Positions 18,590 through 29,400 are shown, counted from the first letter of the stretch. The stretch: 64,000 nt of DNA from Vibrio sinensis (GCF_003605645.1 NZ_QVMU01000001.1:62001-126000); one strand, 5' to 3'. A program made the numbers and translations. Notes: generated from the letters alone by a model not told the origin.

Positions 18590-19489
18590 TTAAAGCGTCG
18601 CTTTAAACTGAGTTAGCAATTCTTTTTGTTGTTCAGTTAGATTTGTTGGTGTGTCAACTTGAATAGTAACGAATAAATCGCCAGTGACACCTTTGCGGTT
18701 AGTAACACCTTTACTCGTCATTTTGAATTTACGTCCACTTTGTGTCCCGGCAGGGATTTTCAGTTTAAAGTGACTGTCTAGTACATGTACTTCAGCCTCT
18801 CCACCTAAAGTGGCGCTAATCATATCAACGTGTGTCGTACAGGTAAGGTTGTCACCATCTCGCTTGAGGAAAGCATGAGGACGAGTTGTGATAACAAGCA
18901 TTAGATCGCCAGCTGGACCACCATTAACACCGCTGCCTCCTTTGCCAGAGAAGCGAATTTTCTCACCATCTTTGATACCAGCAGGGATTTTTACGTTAAT
19001 TTTTTTCTGTTCGCCATTGATTGGCAATTCAACAACTTTTTCTGCGCCTTGAATAGCATCAACAAAATCAACGGTTAAAGTAAATTCGCGGTCTTGACCT
19101 TTTTGAGGGCGAGGTTGACGGCCTCTACCTTGAGAGAAGATATCTTCAAACCCTCCAAAACCACCACCGAAGCCCTGGCCTTGTTGTCTAAATGCGCCGC
19201 CAAAGATGTCTTCAAATCCACCACTTTGGTATTGAGACTGCCCGCCGAAACCACCTCGACTATTGTCAAAAGCGGCATGGCCAAATTGGTCATATTCGCG
19301 TCGTTTATCTTCATCCGTTAGTATTTCGTAGGCTTCTTTTATTTCTTTAAATTTTTCTTCAGCCGTAGCATCCCCGGGATTTTTATCCGGGTGGTATTTC
19401 ATCGCTAATTTTTTGTATGCTTTTTTAATATCTTTAACTGAGTCTCCTTTAGAGACACCTAGCACGTTGTAATAATCTCGTTTGGACAT
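18590..19489 (-). CDS. CbpA-type J-domain co-chaperone (DnaJ without zinc finger)
   Basis: 299 residues. The J domain (residues 1-70) contains the HPD motif in KYHPDKNPG. A Gly/Phe-rich linker (about 75-130) leads to two C-terminal substrate-binding domains. There are no CxxCxGxG zinc-finger motifs, so this is a class II, CbpA-like protein rather than the housekeeping DnaJ. It stimulates the ATPase of a DnaK partner, almost certainly the one encoded just upstream (134-bp gap). Length agrees with the CbpA family. Confidence 0.9.
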   Translation of the reverse strand: MSKRDYYNVLGVSKGDSVKDIKKAYKKLAMKYHPDKNPGDATAEEKFKEIKEAYEILTDEDKRREYDQFGHAAFDNSRGGFGGQSQYQSGGFEDIFGGAFRQQGQGFGGGFGGFEDIFSQGRGRQPRPQKGQDREFTLTVDFVDAIQGAEKVVELPINGEQKKINVKIPAGIKDGEKIRFSGKGGSGVNGGPAGDLMLVITTRPHAFLKRDGDNLTCTTHVDMISATLGGEAEVHVLDSHFKLKIPAGTQSGRKFKMTSKGVTNRKGVTGDLFVTIQVDTPTNLTEQQKELLTQFKATL

Positions 19490-19523
19490 GTCAGCCTCTT
19501 TTTATTCCTGACTAAACTGGAAA

Positions 19524-19551
19524 AGGGCGTATGAGTAGCCTCTTACGCCCT
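19524..19551. other. Hairpin between dnaK and the J-protein gene
   Basis: AGGGCGTA (19524-19531) pairs with TACGCCCT (19544-19551). No T-run follows on the minus strand. It may attenuate transcription or protect the dnaK mRNA, lowering J-protein relative to DnaK. Confidence 0.5.
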
Positions 19552-19622
19552 GAATGCCAATGTTGATGTGCTAATGATATCGCTCAATTATCTTCGATAG
19601 AACAAATAGTTGAGCTAACTTA

Positions 19623-21515
19623 TCATTTCACCTCTTCAAACTCAGCGTCGACAACATCATCTTGTTGAGATTGTTGGTTATTTGAGCCAGCTTCTTGCTG
19701 AGCTCGTTGTTGAGCAAGTTCCATTAACTTTTGAGCAGCAGTGGCTAACGCTTGCACTTTGCTATCAATTGCTTCTTTGTCATCGCCTTTGCGGGCAATT
19801 TCAAGTTCAGATATAGCAGTTTCAATTTTCTCTTTCTCGTCTGCTGGAAGCGCTTCACCTGCTTCTTCGACTTGCTTACGAGTACTATGAACCAATTGAT
19901 CCGCATGGTTACGTGCCGTTGCTAGCTCTTCGAACTTTTTGTCCGCTTCTTTGTTCGCTTCGGCCTCTTGAACCATCTTTTCGATATCTGCGTTGCTTAG
20001 ACCGCCAGAAGCTTGGATAGTAATCTTTTGCTCTTTACCTGTGGTTTTATCTTTAGCAGAGACATTTAAAATGCCATCAGCATCCAAATCGAACGTTACT
20101 TCAATCTGAGTCATACCACGAGGTGCTGGTTGAATCCCCTCTAGGTTAAATTGACCTAGAGATTTATTGAAAGATGCTTGCTTACGCTCACCTTGCAGTA
20201 CATGGATAGTCACTGCACTTTGGTTATCTTCTGCTGTTGAGAACGTTTGATTTGCTTTAGTTGGGATAGTGGTGTTCTTCTCAACTAACTTCGTCATTAC
20301 GCCGCCCATCGTCTCGATACCAAGAGACAAAGGTGTTACGTCTAACAACAATACATCTTTCACATCACCTGCGAGTACGCCACCTTGAACTGCAGCACCC
20401 ATTGCGACCGCTTCATCTGGGTTTACGTCACGGCGTGCTTCTTTACCGAAGAACTCAGCAACTTTTGCTTGAACCATCGGCATACGAGTTTGACCACCTA
20501 CCAGAATAACGTCCGTGATTTCTTCAACGGAGAGTTTAGCATCTGCAAGTGCCACTTTTAATGGCTCGATTGAACGTTGCACGAGATCTTCAACCAGAGA
20601 TTCTAACTTAGCACGAGTTACTTTGATGTTCATGTGCTTAGGACCCGTTGCATCAGCGGTCACGTAAGGCAGATTAACATCTGTTTGAGAGGTCGAAGAA
20701 AGCTCAATTTTCGCTTTTTCTGCCGCTTCTTTAACACGCTGCATGGCAAGAGGATCATTTTTTAGATCGATGCCTTGCTCTTTCTTAAACTCATCAACGA
20801 GATAGTTGATCATACGGTTATCAAAGTCTTCACCACCAAGGTGAGTGTCACCATTAGTTGCAAGTACTTCAAATGTTTGTTCGCCTTCCACATCATTAAT
20901 TTCGATGATAGAGATATCAAATGTACCACCACCAAGGTCATAAACTGCGATTGTGCGATCACCACCTTTTTTATCAAGGCCGTAAGCAAGTGCCGCTGCT
21001 GTTGGTTCGTTAATGATACGTTTTACTTCTAAGCCTGCAATGCGACCCGCATCTTTTGTTGCTTGACGTTGAGCATCATTAAAATAAGCCGGGACGGTAA
21101 TAACAGCGCCCGTTACTTTCTCTCCTAGGAAGTCTTCTGCCGTTTTCTTCATTTTTTTCAAAATTTCAGCAGAAACCTGAGGAGCTGCCATTTTTTGGCC
21201 TTTTGCTTCTACCCATGCATCACCGTTGTCTGCTTTGATGATTTTATAAGGCATGATTTTTATATCACGCTGTACTTCTTCATCTTCAAAACGACGACCA
21301 ATTAGACGCTTAATTGCATAAAGCGTATTGGTTGGATTTGTCACAGCTTGACGTTTTGCTGGTTGGCCAACTAACGTTTCGCCATCTGTATATGCAACTA
21401 CTGATGCTGTTGTACGCTCACCTTCTGCGTTTTCGATTACGCGAGGTTTATCTCCGTCTAGAACGGATACACAAGAGTTAGTTGTACCTAAGTCGATACC
21501 AATGATTTTACCCAT
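19623..21515 (-). CDS. dnaK: DnaK-type Hsp70 chaperone
   Basis: 630 residues counted from [15 protein letters not shown]. The upstream in-frame ATG at 21539 would add eight non-conserved residues. The ATPase domain has the DLGTTNS phosphate loop and [10 protein letters not shown]; a peptide-binding domain and helical lid follow, with the C-terminal tail [10 protein letters not shown] characteristic of bacterial DnaK. It is full length. It sits between hsp20 and a CbpA-type J gene, with no grpE, so it is probably either a second DnaK copy or part of a rearranged heat-shock cluster. Which one cannot be settled without the rest of the genome. Confidence 0.95.
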   Translation of the reverse strand: MGKIIGIDLGTTNSCVSVLDGDKPRVIENAEGERTTASVVAYTDGETLVGQPAKRQAVTNPTNTLYAIKRLIGRRFEDEEVQRDIKIMPYKIIKADNGDAWVEAKGQKMAAPQVSAEILKKMKKTAEDFLGEKVTGAVITVPAYFNDAQRQATKDAGRIAGLEVKRIINEPTAAALAYGLDKKGGDRTIAVYDLGGGTFDISIIEINDVEGEQTFEVLATNGDTHLGGEDFDNRMINYLVDEFKKEQGIDLKNDPLAMQRVKEAAEKAKIELSSTSQTDVNLPYVTADATGPKHMNIKVTRAKLESLVEDLVQRSIEPLKVALADAKLSVEEITDVILVGGQTRMPMVQAKVAEFFGKEARRDVNPDEAVAMGAAVQGGVLAGDVKDVLLLDVTPLSLGIETMGGVMTKLVEKNTTIPTKANQTFSTAEDNQSAVTIHVLQGERKQASFNKSLGQFNLEGIQPAPRGMTQIEVTFDLDADGILNVSAKDKTTGKEQKITIQASGGLSNADIEKMVQEAEANKEADKKFEELATARNHADQLVHSTRKQVEEAGEALPADEKEKIETAISELEIARKGDDKEAIDSKVQALATAAQKLMELAQQRAQQEAGSNNQQSQQDDVVDAEFEEVK

Positions 21516-21641
21516 AATAATTACCTCTGTACTTTGCATTAGTTATATTAATCCAAAGTATCTAAATTTCGATGTTGGTTTTTAAGAACATAGAATGCAG
21601 TTTTGCTATCGCTATGTTTATTCTCAATGAAATATACTGTT

Positions 21642-21712
21642 TTGATATGCGTCGTTGAGCAGGCCGAAAGGGCATATCAAGCAACAATAACGAACAGGGG
21701 GGATGTCCCACC
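21642..21712 (-). other. Structured hsp20-dnaK intergenic segment (two hairpins)
   Basis: TTGATATGC (21642-21650) is complementary to GCATATCAA (21672-21680), a perfect 9-bp stem. Just upstream on the transcript, GGGGGG (21697-21702) pairs with CCCACC (21707-21712). Together they could attenuate transcription after hsp20 or form a leader structure for dnaK. A temperature-sensing role is speculative. Confidence 0.4.
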
Positions 21713-21773
21713 TTTAGCTATTCATATGGCTGATTTCGTTTTGTTGTAAGTCAGGTTCAACGACGATTAAATG

Positions 21774-22193
21774 CTACTTATTGATCGCTATTTTACGCGG
21801 TTGCATAGCGTCAGGTACTTCTCGCATTAGATCAATATGAAGCAAACCATTTTCCATACTTGCCGCTGTTACTGAGACGTAATCAGCGAGTTGGAATTTG
21901 CGTTCAAAGTTGCGCTCAGCAATACCTTGATAAACATACGTTGGCTTCGTATCAGAGGTTTTAATTTCCCCAGAGACAATCAGCATATTTTCATTTTGAG
22001 TCAGTGTTAATGCATCTTCAGAGAAACCAGCTACAGCCATAGTGATGCGATAGTTGTGCTCATCTTTCTGTTCAATGTTGTAAGGTGGGTAACCACTTTG
22101 AGATGTTTTTTTCGCACTGTTTTCTACAAGGTTAAACAAGCGATCAAAACCAATGGCATGACGGTATAGGGGAGAAATATCTACATTACGCAT
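21774..22193 (-). CDS. Small heat-shock protein, Hsp20/IbpA type
   Basis: 139 residues. The N-terminus MRNVDISPLYRHAIGFDRLF is typical of IbpA/IbpB, and an alpha-crystallin domain spans about residues 40-130 (NYRITMAVAGFSEDALTL). Small Hsps bind unfolding proteins and hold them for DnaK-DnaJ refolding, which fits its place as first gene before dnaK and the J gene on the same strand. I could not find a convincing sigma-32 promoter upstream. Confidence 0.93.
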   Translation of the reverse strand: MRNVDISPLYRHAIGFDRLFNLVENSAKKTSQSGYPPYNIEQKDEHNYRITMAVAGFSEDALTLTQNENMLIVSGEIKTSDTKPTYVYQGIAERNFERKFQLADYVSVTAASMENGLLHIDLMREVPDAMQPRKIAINK

Positions 22194-22675
22194 AATACTA
22201 TCCTTTAAAAGTAAGCAATAGTTCTCAACGCATTAAGCGAAGAGATTGAACCGATATTCTTAAGCTATAACTAGCTTATTTAGACATAAGGTCCAAAGGT
22301 TAATTATCGAAAGTACGTGACTGAGCGATCAGCCGCTTTCTTTCGTTACTATGATTTTCATTCCCTCTAAGAGGCGAATTAAATCATGATTGAACTCCAT
22401 GTGGCAGTTCGTGTAATCAATATATGCTTCCGGAAAATTCCTGTCAACACATTCATTAGAAAAAATAACGATTATTTTTGTTTTATTACTCGTTTGACTC
22501 ACTGATACGTTTTGCCGATGCTACAGATGACGTTGCTTTTTACCTGTCAGTATTCCCTTTGATTAAACTCGTTAAGTAATAGTTGATTCTCGTACCGGGG
22601 CTTAGCGGATAATTAGTTGGTTTTATTTGCAGATCGACTATTACATCTGACTGTGAACTGATGTATAACGACGCC
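22194..22675. other. Divergent promoter region between hsp20 and the RIO kinase
   Basis: 482 bp between the hsp20 start (minus) and the kinase start (plus). It must carry both promoters. No recognisable sigma-32 box, operator, repeat or coding frame was found. Confidence 0.4.
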
Positions 22676-23563
22676 ATGAAAATACCGAAAAGAATACAAC
22701 CCTTAGTTGACGATGGTTTAGTCGATGAAGTGGTGAGCCAGCTAATGAGTGGCAAAGAGGCCTCTGTTTATATCGTACGCTGTGGAGAGACGATCCGTTG
22801 CGCTAAGGTGTATAAAGAGATTACCCAGCGTAGTTTTAAAAAGGCAGTCGCTTATCGAGAAGGGCGCAAAGTCCGAAATAGCCGTCGAGCTCGAGCGATG
22901 GAAAAAGGTTCAGGCTTTGGCCGTGAGCAGCAAGAGAAAATGTGGCAAAGTGCCGAAGTCGACGCATTGTATAAGTTAGCAGAAGCCGGCGTTAGAGTGC
23001 CTAAGCCTTTCGGCTGCTTTGACGGTGTACTGCTGATGGAGTTGGTCACGGATGAAGAAGGCTACGTTGCGCCACGATTGAACGATGTTGTAATGACAGC
23101 AGAGCAAGCCCGCGAAGATCATGCGATGATGATGACCTATGTGGTTAAAATGTTATGCGTAGGCCTGATTCATGGTGATTTATCAGAATTTAATGTTTTG
23201 GTAGACGAAAATGGTCCAGTGATCATTGACCTACCACAAGCAGTTGATGCATCAGCAAACAATAATGCGGAATGGATGTTAACGCGCGATATCAACAACA
23301 TTCGTGAATATTACAGTCAATACGCACCGGAATTAAAAAACACAGAATATGCGAAAGAAATTTGGGCTTTGTATGAAAAAGGGGAGTTGACCCCAGAAAC
23401 AGAGCTTACGGGGGAATTTGTTCAAATTGATGTAGATGCTGATCTTGCTACCATTATGCAAGAAATCGATGCAGCTCGTGATGCAGAACGTTACCGTAGA
23501 GAGCGCTTAAAAGAAGCGAAAGAGGGTGTAGACGAGAGTCAATTTAATTGGGCTGACACCTAG
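22676..23563 (+). CDS. RIO1-like serine protein kinase
   Basis: 295 residues starting MKIPKRIQPLV. An upstream ATG at 22661 adds five unlikely residues. RIO-kinase features are present: the GKEASVYIV nucleotide loop, AKVYK with the conserved lysine, the catalytic loop HGDLSEFNVLVD, and the metal-binding aspartate in IIDLPQAVD. Bacterial RIO proteins are widespread in gammaproteobacteria, mostly of unknown role, with proposed links to ribosome or stress physiology. No operon partner: it is divergent from hsp20 and separated from the permease by about 240 bp. Confidence 0.88.
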   Translation: MKIPKRIQPLVDDGLVDEVVSQLMSGKEASVYIVRCGETIRCAKVYKEITQRSFKKAVAYREGRKVRNSRRARAMEKGSGFGREQQEKMWQSAEVDALYKLAEAGVRVPKPFGCFDGVLLMELVTDEEGYVAPRLNDVVMTAEQAREDHAMMMTYVVKMLCVGLIHGDLSEFNVLVDENGPVIIDLPQAVDASANNNAEWMLTRDINNIREYYSQYAPELKNTEYAKEIWALYEKGELTPETELTGEFVQIDVDADLATIMQEIDAARDAERYRRERLKEAKEGVDESQFNWADT

Positions 23564-23605
23564 CAAGAATAAACACAGTTACGCCAGAACTAATATCGAA
23601 ACGTA

Positions 23606-23635
23606 CCAGTAGTCGTTCAATCCCTTGACTACTGG
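23606..23635. terminator. Hairpin after the RIO kinase gene
   Basis: CCAGTAGTC (23606-23614) and GACTACTGG (23627-23635) form a perfect 9-bp stem 43 bp beyond the kinase stop. There is no T-run, so termination would be weak or factor-dependent. Confidence 0.45.
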
Positions 23636-23801
23636 GCGTACACTCCTTAAAAGCACCTGATTTGCAAACGCCATGTTTGTTATGAAATCCACCCCTATAT
23701 CTGCATTTATAGATTGAGCTTTCATTACGCCAAAAAGTATTTTGCTAGGCGTACTATGCTTACAAAGTCATTCATCTTCCCAGCATACTAGGGGGTCACT
23801 T

Positions 23802-25220
23802 ATGCAAAGTGATGGGGGTAATATTCTAATTCATATCGTGTCTGTGTTTAGTAACATGGTGTGGCAAATCTTCTGGCCACTTGCTTTCGGTCTTATCTTA
23901 TCATCGTTTATTCGTCACCTTTTGCCTGTTGAAACAGTGGCTAAACATCTGGGTAAAACTAATCTAAAAAGCTTATCTTATTCGACCGCTCTTGGCATGG
24001 TCTCTTCTTCTTGTTCTTACGCAGCTGCATCCTTGTCTCATACGCTACTTGGCAAAAAATCGACGTTAGCTAACGCTGTCGCTTTCTTAGTTGCTAGTAC
24101 TAATTTGATTGTTGAAATGTTCATTGTGTTGGTCGCTTTACTTGGTTGGACGTTCCTTTGGGGAGAGGTGCTTGGTGGGCTAATTTTGATTGTAACGGTT
24201 GGTTTTCTATTCCAACGCTTCTATCCGAAAGAGGTCGAAACAGAACTTCGTGAGCATATTGCAGCAGAGGCATCGACAAAGACAGCAACTCACAGCGACT
24301 GCGGTATGGATATGTCCTCCATGAAACATGAAGAGAGTGACTGTGGCATGGATATGTCCTCCATGAAACATGAAGAGAGTGACTGTGGCATGGATATGTC
24401 CTCCATGAAACATGAAGAGAGTGACTGTGGCATGGATATGTCCTCCATGAAACATGAAGAGAGCGACTGCGGCATGGATATGTCGTCCATGAAACACGAA
24501 GAGAGCGATTGCGGCATGGATATGTCGTCCATGAAACACGAAGAAAGCGACAGCGGTATGGATATGCCATCGATGTCTCATCAAAAGATGGAGATGAAAC
24601 ATCAACCCGCGACGTCGTCCTTGATGGACAAAGTAACCCAATCGGCCGGATTTTTTCAAATGGACTTATCAATGATTGGGAAGGAGATCCTTATTGGGGT
24701 CGTCGTTTCTTCTTTGTTGATTGCCATCGTGCCGATAGAAGGGTGGCGAATGCTATTCATCAGCAATGATGTGAATTTGCCTGCTTGGTTACACTCATTT
24801 CTTGATGTGATTATTGGTATCTTTGTTGCTGTCATTGCTTATGTTTGTTCAGTGGGTAATTTGCTCTTAGCAGCAGCGTTATGGCATGGCGGCATCTCAT
24901 TTGGTGGCGTAATTGGTTTTATCCTTGCCGATGTTTTAACTATTCCTATGATGCGTGTTTACCAAAAATACTATGGACAAAGACCAGCCAAATGGATGGT
25001 CGGTTTACTGTTTGTGTCTATTTTATTTACAGGCTTATGTGTTGACGCCATTTTCAATGGTTTCAATATTGATGTCACCACACAGGGCCTACGAGCTATT
25101 CATCAGGATGGCTTTGGTTGGAACTTGACTACCGTAATGAATCTGATTTTTATCCCATTCTCTATCTGGTACTACCGCTTAGGTCAAAAGACAAATTCCG
25201 GCATGGGTATGAATATGTAA
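23802..25220 (+). CDS. Permease of the DUF318/ArsP-like family with Cys-Met-His repeat loop
   Basis: About 472 residues. The ATG at 23802 has a GGGGG ribosome site eight bases upstream; the in-frame TTG at 23742 has none. Hydrophobic segments at both ends surround a central hydrophilic loop. Motifs such as SSCSYAAAS and NAVAFLVASTNLI match the permease family that includes YraQ and ArsP. The loop (residues about 165-262) is six copies of a 14-residue unit, SDCGMDMSSMKHEE, plus a degenerate seventh. The Cys, Met-x-Met and Met-x-His spacing suggests soft-metal (copper or silver) binding, and the end is also Met-rich (GMGMNM). The transported substrate is not known. Confidence 0.8.
   Translation: MQSDGGNILIHIVSVFSNMVWQIFWPLAFGLILSSFIRHLLPVETVAKHLGKTNLKSLSYSTALGMVSSSCSYAAASLSHTLLGKKSTLANAVAFLVASTNLIVEMFIVLVALLGWTFLWGEVLGGLILIVTVGFLFQRFYPKEVETELREHIAAEASTKTATHSDCGMDMSSMKHEESDCGMDMSSMKHEESDCGMDMSSMKHEESDCGMDMSSMKHEESDCGMDMSSMKHEESDCGMDMSSMKHEESDSGMDMPSMSHQKMEMKHQPATSSLMDKVTQSAGFFQMDLSMIGKEILIGVVVSSLLIAIVPIEGWRMLFISNDVNLPAWLHSFLDVIIGIFVAVIAYVCSVGNLLLAAALWHGGISFGGVIGFILADVLTIPMMRVYQKYYGQRPAKWMVGLLFVSILFTGLCVDAIFNGFNIDVTTQGLRAIHQDGFGWNLTTVMNLIFIPFSIWYYRLGQKTNSGMGMNM
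24294..24587 (+). repeat. 42-bp in-frame tandem repeat, six full units plus one degenerate
   Basis: Units start at 24294, 24336, 24378, 24420, 24462 and 24504, with a diverged copy at 24546. The units are nearly identical at the DNA level, which suggests recent expansion by slippage or recombination. Because 42 is a multiple of three, copy-number changes alter loop length without breaking the frame. Confidence 0.95.
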
Positions 25221-25330
25221 TGGTGTTGGCTATTTAGATTAATGAGGGAGGGATCCACTCCCTTTACACCTAGCTATATCTCAGGTTGTTTGGGTATGGT
25301 TACTTTATAAAATTCGGATGAGGAATTGAT

Positions 25331-26167
25331 ATGTCATCATTTGCTAATAACAATATTGAGCAAAAGGAATTTGCAAATAAAGTCGCGTTAGTTCTAGCAG
25401 GAGCACAAGGTATCGGTCGTTCTTGCAGTATGCTTTTGGCACAAAAAGGAGCCAAAGTGTATATCGCTGATTGGGACTTAGATCTTGCTAGTGCGACAGC
25501 ACGCGAGATCAATACCGATAGCAGCAATATCTCTAGCGCGTCAGGTGTATTTTTTAATGCTTTTGATAGTGATACCTATACTGCATTGATTGATTCTATC
25601 TTAGCGCAAGAGGGGAGAATCGATGTATTGGTAAATAACTTTGGTGGGGTCGATTTACGTCAAGACAGAGATTTAGCTCACACCGAATTAGTGAGCTGGG
25701 AAAAAAATATTCTCGCCAATATCAACAGTGTTTTTATACCAAGCAAGGCCGTCATTCCAACTATGGTGAAACAAGGAGGAGGTAGTATCGTTAATATTTC
25801 ATCCTTGTCATCATTGAGTGCTGAAATGTCGAGTATTGCGTATGGGACATCGAAAAATGCCATTAATCACATGACACGACAAATTGCGATTCAATATGCC
25901 AGCTTCGGTATTCGTTGTAATGCGGTTTTGCCTGGGATGATAGCCACAGATGCGGTGAAGAAAAACCTCACTCAAGAATACATTGATCATTTTCTTGCGA
26001 CACAACCCATCAAGCGAATGGGGGAACCAGATGATATCGCAAATGCGGTGAGTTTTTTAGCGAGTGAAAAGGCAAGCTTTATTACTGGCGTTTGCTTACC
26101 GGTGACAGGGGGAATGGACATTGCTTCATCTCGGTACTATTTTGACTCCAACCAAGTGAATTTCTGA
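25331..26167 (+). CDS. Short-chain dehydrogenase/reductase, NAD-type
   Basis: 278 residues. Cofactor loop GAQGIGR near residues 24-30; an aspartate after the second strand (IADWD) favours NAD(H). Catalytic residues are present: Ser near 158 in NISSLSS, Tyr171 in YGTSK and Lys175. The C-terminal GGMDIASSRYYFD follows the usual SDR end. The substrate cannot be told from sequence; classical SDRs of this length act on sugars, sterols or cyclic alcohols. The start has GAGGAATTGAT upstream. It stands alone, followed by a strong inverted repeat. Confidence 0.85.
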   Translation: MSSFANNNIEQKEFANKVALVLAGAQGIGRSCSMLLAQKGAKVYIADWDLDLASATAREINTDSSNISSASGVFFNAFDSDTYTALIDSILAQEGRIDVLVNNFGGVDLRQDRDLAHTELVSWEKNILANINSVFIPSKAVIPTMVKQGGGSIVNISSLSSLSAEMSSIAYGTSKNAINHMTRQIAIQYASFGIRCNAVLPGMIATDAVKKNLTQEYIDHFLATQPIKRMGEPDDIANAVSFLASEKASFITGVCLPVTGGMDIASSRYYFDSNQVNF

Positions 26168-26192
26168 GATTACGGTCAAGTTAGCTAATTAG

Positions 26193-26256
26193 TTCAACAT
26201 TCCATTCATTAAAAAAGCGGCTAGTAGACCGCTTTTTTAATGAATGGAATGTTGAA
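26193..26256. terminator. 28-bp perfect inverted repeat after the SDR gene
   Basis: Arm 26193-26220 and arm 26229-26256 are exact reverse complements over 28 bp, with an 8-base loop (CTAGTAGA). The inner part, AAAAAAGCGG/CCGCTTTTTT, is a normal intrinsic terminator, but the outer 18 bp extend it to an unusual length. It ends SDR transcription and shields the following kinase operon. Confidence 0.85.
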
Positions 26257-26428
26257 TATAGTTTTTTGAGCACATGCTCTATATGTGATGGGGTTATCGA
26301 AAAATGGGCTTAGTATGATTAAATAACACCCAACTCCACAAACCATATAACTAATCAGTCCAATAACTTGCTGAAATTTGCGGCCTAATCTAAATTATTT
26401 TAATCGTCGTATATGCAAGGGAATGCTA

Positions 26429-29400
26429 ATGATGTGGTTTCACTCCCGTTTATGGAGAAGATGTACTCCAATATTGAAAATTAGGCTACGTGCATTTTTC
26501 TTGTCTTTTGTTGCTTTAATTTATCCCCATTTTTCCTCGGCCGATTTTGATGGTCTTCCGCCTTCGTTGCAGGGCGATCTCACGCAAAGCCAGGCTCAGA
26601 ATATTGCAGTAGAACTTAAATATCTTGATGAAGTATTGACTTCATCAGTATTGAGTTATGCTTTTTCTAGAGATGATAAATGGCTTGACCGATATTTCGA
26701 TTACGAGCCTCGTTTGACAGAACTAATCAATGCGTTGCTAGCTAGCCAAGCAGAAACGGATTTCAATATCGTTAAAGAACTCGAAAGCGCCCATTTCGAA
26801 ATGGTTGTTTTTGAGATGCAAGCCATAGATTTAGTGAAAGAAGATCAAGGCCGAGCGGCGATGGATCTGATAAGTCAGGACGAGTACCACCATTATAAAA
26901 GCCAATATATGGATGCTCTACTTAATCTTGCTGATCGGATTGATCAGCGTGTCGCGGGACATAATAAAGAAAGTAATATTGCGTTAACTGCAGCAGAGAA
27001 GCAATGGATACAACATAACACAGTGAAAGTAGGTAGTGAGCATTGGTCTCCGATGTTTTATCGAGATGAAAATGGTAGTTTAGCGGGGTTGTCGGGTGAG
27101 ATTGTTAAACAGATTGTAAACAAAACAGGTTTGAGAGTTGAGTTGGTAGAGGGGGAATGGGATGAGTTATTTAACAGATTTAAACGAGGAGATATAGACT
27201 TATTACCTCATGCATATAAAGAGGCATCACGTGAAGCATATGGTCAGTTTTCGGCCCCTTATGTATTGGTACGTGAATTATTTTTCGTTAAAGACCAAGA
27301 TGAACAATTTATTTTGGTCTCTGATTTAGCTAACGCAACGGTGGCGATTTCAGCGGGCTATGTCACTGCGAGTCAGGTGAAAGATCTTTATCCCAATATG
27401 AAAATATTGGAGGCAGAAGGTATAGGTGAAGCAGTTAATGCCGTATTTGATGGTCGCGCTGATGCCGTGTTGGGGGCTGAAAGTGTGATTTTGAATTGGC
27501 TCAGCCAAAATCAAATGTCAGGGTTACATGCTATAAATGAAGATGTATTTTCTCCAGCGTCTCTTCATATTTGGACGCAGAAACAAACCCCATTACTGCA
27601 CTCTATTGTGCAAAAAGGGTTAGATTCTCTAGAACTAGAAGCTTTAATTCTAAAACAAAATGGTTGGAATGTTCAGAAACAAAAGTCACCGCAATCAACA
27701 GGTAGCAACGTCAGTTTTAATCAATCTCTAAAGTATGTGATTGTCGCAGTTTCCTTAATGATTGTACTTTTGATGTTTCTGATTTCTCGAGTATTTCGAG
27801 TTAGTGACAAACAGTTGGCTGATAAACTTAATAGCGTAAGTTTTAAGCGTTCAGTGATTATTGTTCAAGTTGGTTTATGTGTCGCATTACTGACAACAGC
27901 AATGATTGTTACGCGTTACGCTGAACGACAAAGTATCGAATCCATTAATGACAGTCTATCAACGGTATTAGCATCAGCACACAAACGAATTGTTGGGTGG
28001 GTTGATCTTGAATTAGATAGCCTTAGTCAACTTGGCAGAAATCCAACTTTAGTGGAGTTAACTCAAGAGCTACTTAAAGTCCCTCGTACTTCAGATGCGT
28101 TAAAAAACGCACCTCTTCAACATCAGTTAAGACAATTTATTCAAAGCCAAGCTGGGCTTTCGAATTCATTTGGCTATTTTATTATTTCACCAGATAGCAT
28201 CAGTTTGTCGTCTCGTCGTGATAGTAATATTGGAAGTATTAATCTTATTCAGCTTAAACGACCAGACCTTATGCAATCGGTATTGGCGGGACAAAGTGTT
28301 TTCATTCCACCAATAAAATCAGATGTCGAACTTGGACTAGACAATAAGGAACTTAACCCACCAACCATGTTCTTTGCTGTGCCAATTATTAATGCATCCG
28401 GTGAAGTGATTGCAGTACTAACAAAACGAGTTAATTTCGATGGTATTTTTTCCTCCGTATTATCTGCCGGTTTTATTGGTAAAAGCGGTGAAACATACGC
28501 CATTGATCAGTCTGGAGTATTGCTCTCGAATGTACGTTTTGAAGATCAGCTAAAGCAAGTTGGGTTGCTGGAGAGCCATCAACGATCTTCTCTTAATATC
28601 CGTATTGCCGATCCTGGTAATGATCTATCTAATTATTCAGGTGTTATTCCTGCTAATACGGACTCCGGTGAAGTTAAGACAGTCAAGCAAAATTGGCCAC
28701 TGACTGTAATGGCTCAAGGCGTCAGTGAGCGAATGTCTGGTCGTAACCTAGAGGGGTATAATGACTATCGAGGGATTCCGGTTGTTGGTAACTGGGTTTG
28801 GGATGAAAAGCTAAACCTAGGCATTACGGCTGAAATGGATGTAGAGGAAGCGTTCGCTTTATTACGTACATTCAAAATTACAGTTTGGTCCATATTATCG
28901 ATTGCCCTAATACTGATGATGGGAACCAGTCTCTTTACCCTGCGTATTGGAACAAGAGCAACCGGAGCGCTCGCGCGATCACAAGCAGAACTTGAAGCGC
29001 AAGTTGTAGAGCGCACTTCTGAACTACAAATCAACGCTGAACGAACTCGTACCATAATTGACAATGCATCAGATGGCATCATTGTCGTCAATCGACAGGG
29101 TATCATTGTTGAATTTAGCCCAGCGGCAGAAGACATTTTTGGTTATCGCGCTGATGAAGTACTCTCGACAGAAACCTTAATTGATTCTTTGATGCCAAGA
29201 CCATTCCATCAAGTTTATCTAGAATTAGTCGCGAAAGGAGATACGAGCAGTCATTTGTTGATGGAACTGATCGGTTATAAGAAGAACGGAGAGGAAATAG
29301 AGTTAGAGATTGCGATTAGTGAAGCAGTGTTAGCAGGGGAATGTTTATTTACCGGTATTGTTCGAGATGCCACTGAGCGTAAAGAAGCTGAACGTGAGTT

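Noticed and set aside
22194..22450. Sigma-32 promoter for the hsp20-dnaK cluster
   Set aside because: Searched the minus strand for CTTGAAA and CCCCAT-like boxes at proper spacing; only weak single-box matches were found, so none is reported.
24294..24587. CRISPR-like array
   Set aside because: The repeats are directly adjacent without spacers, keep the reading frame and encode a clear peptide repeat in a permease.
24121..24672. Antisense open frames across the permease repeat
   Set aside because: They are long only because the tandem repeat is stop-free in several frames; no ribosome site or known family supports them.
26378..26428. Upstream TTG start for the giant hybrid kinase
   Set aside because: The TTG has no ribosome site, while the ATG at 26429 has AAGGGA at good spacing and is followed directly by a plausible membrane-targeting sequence.
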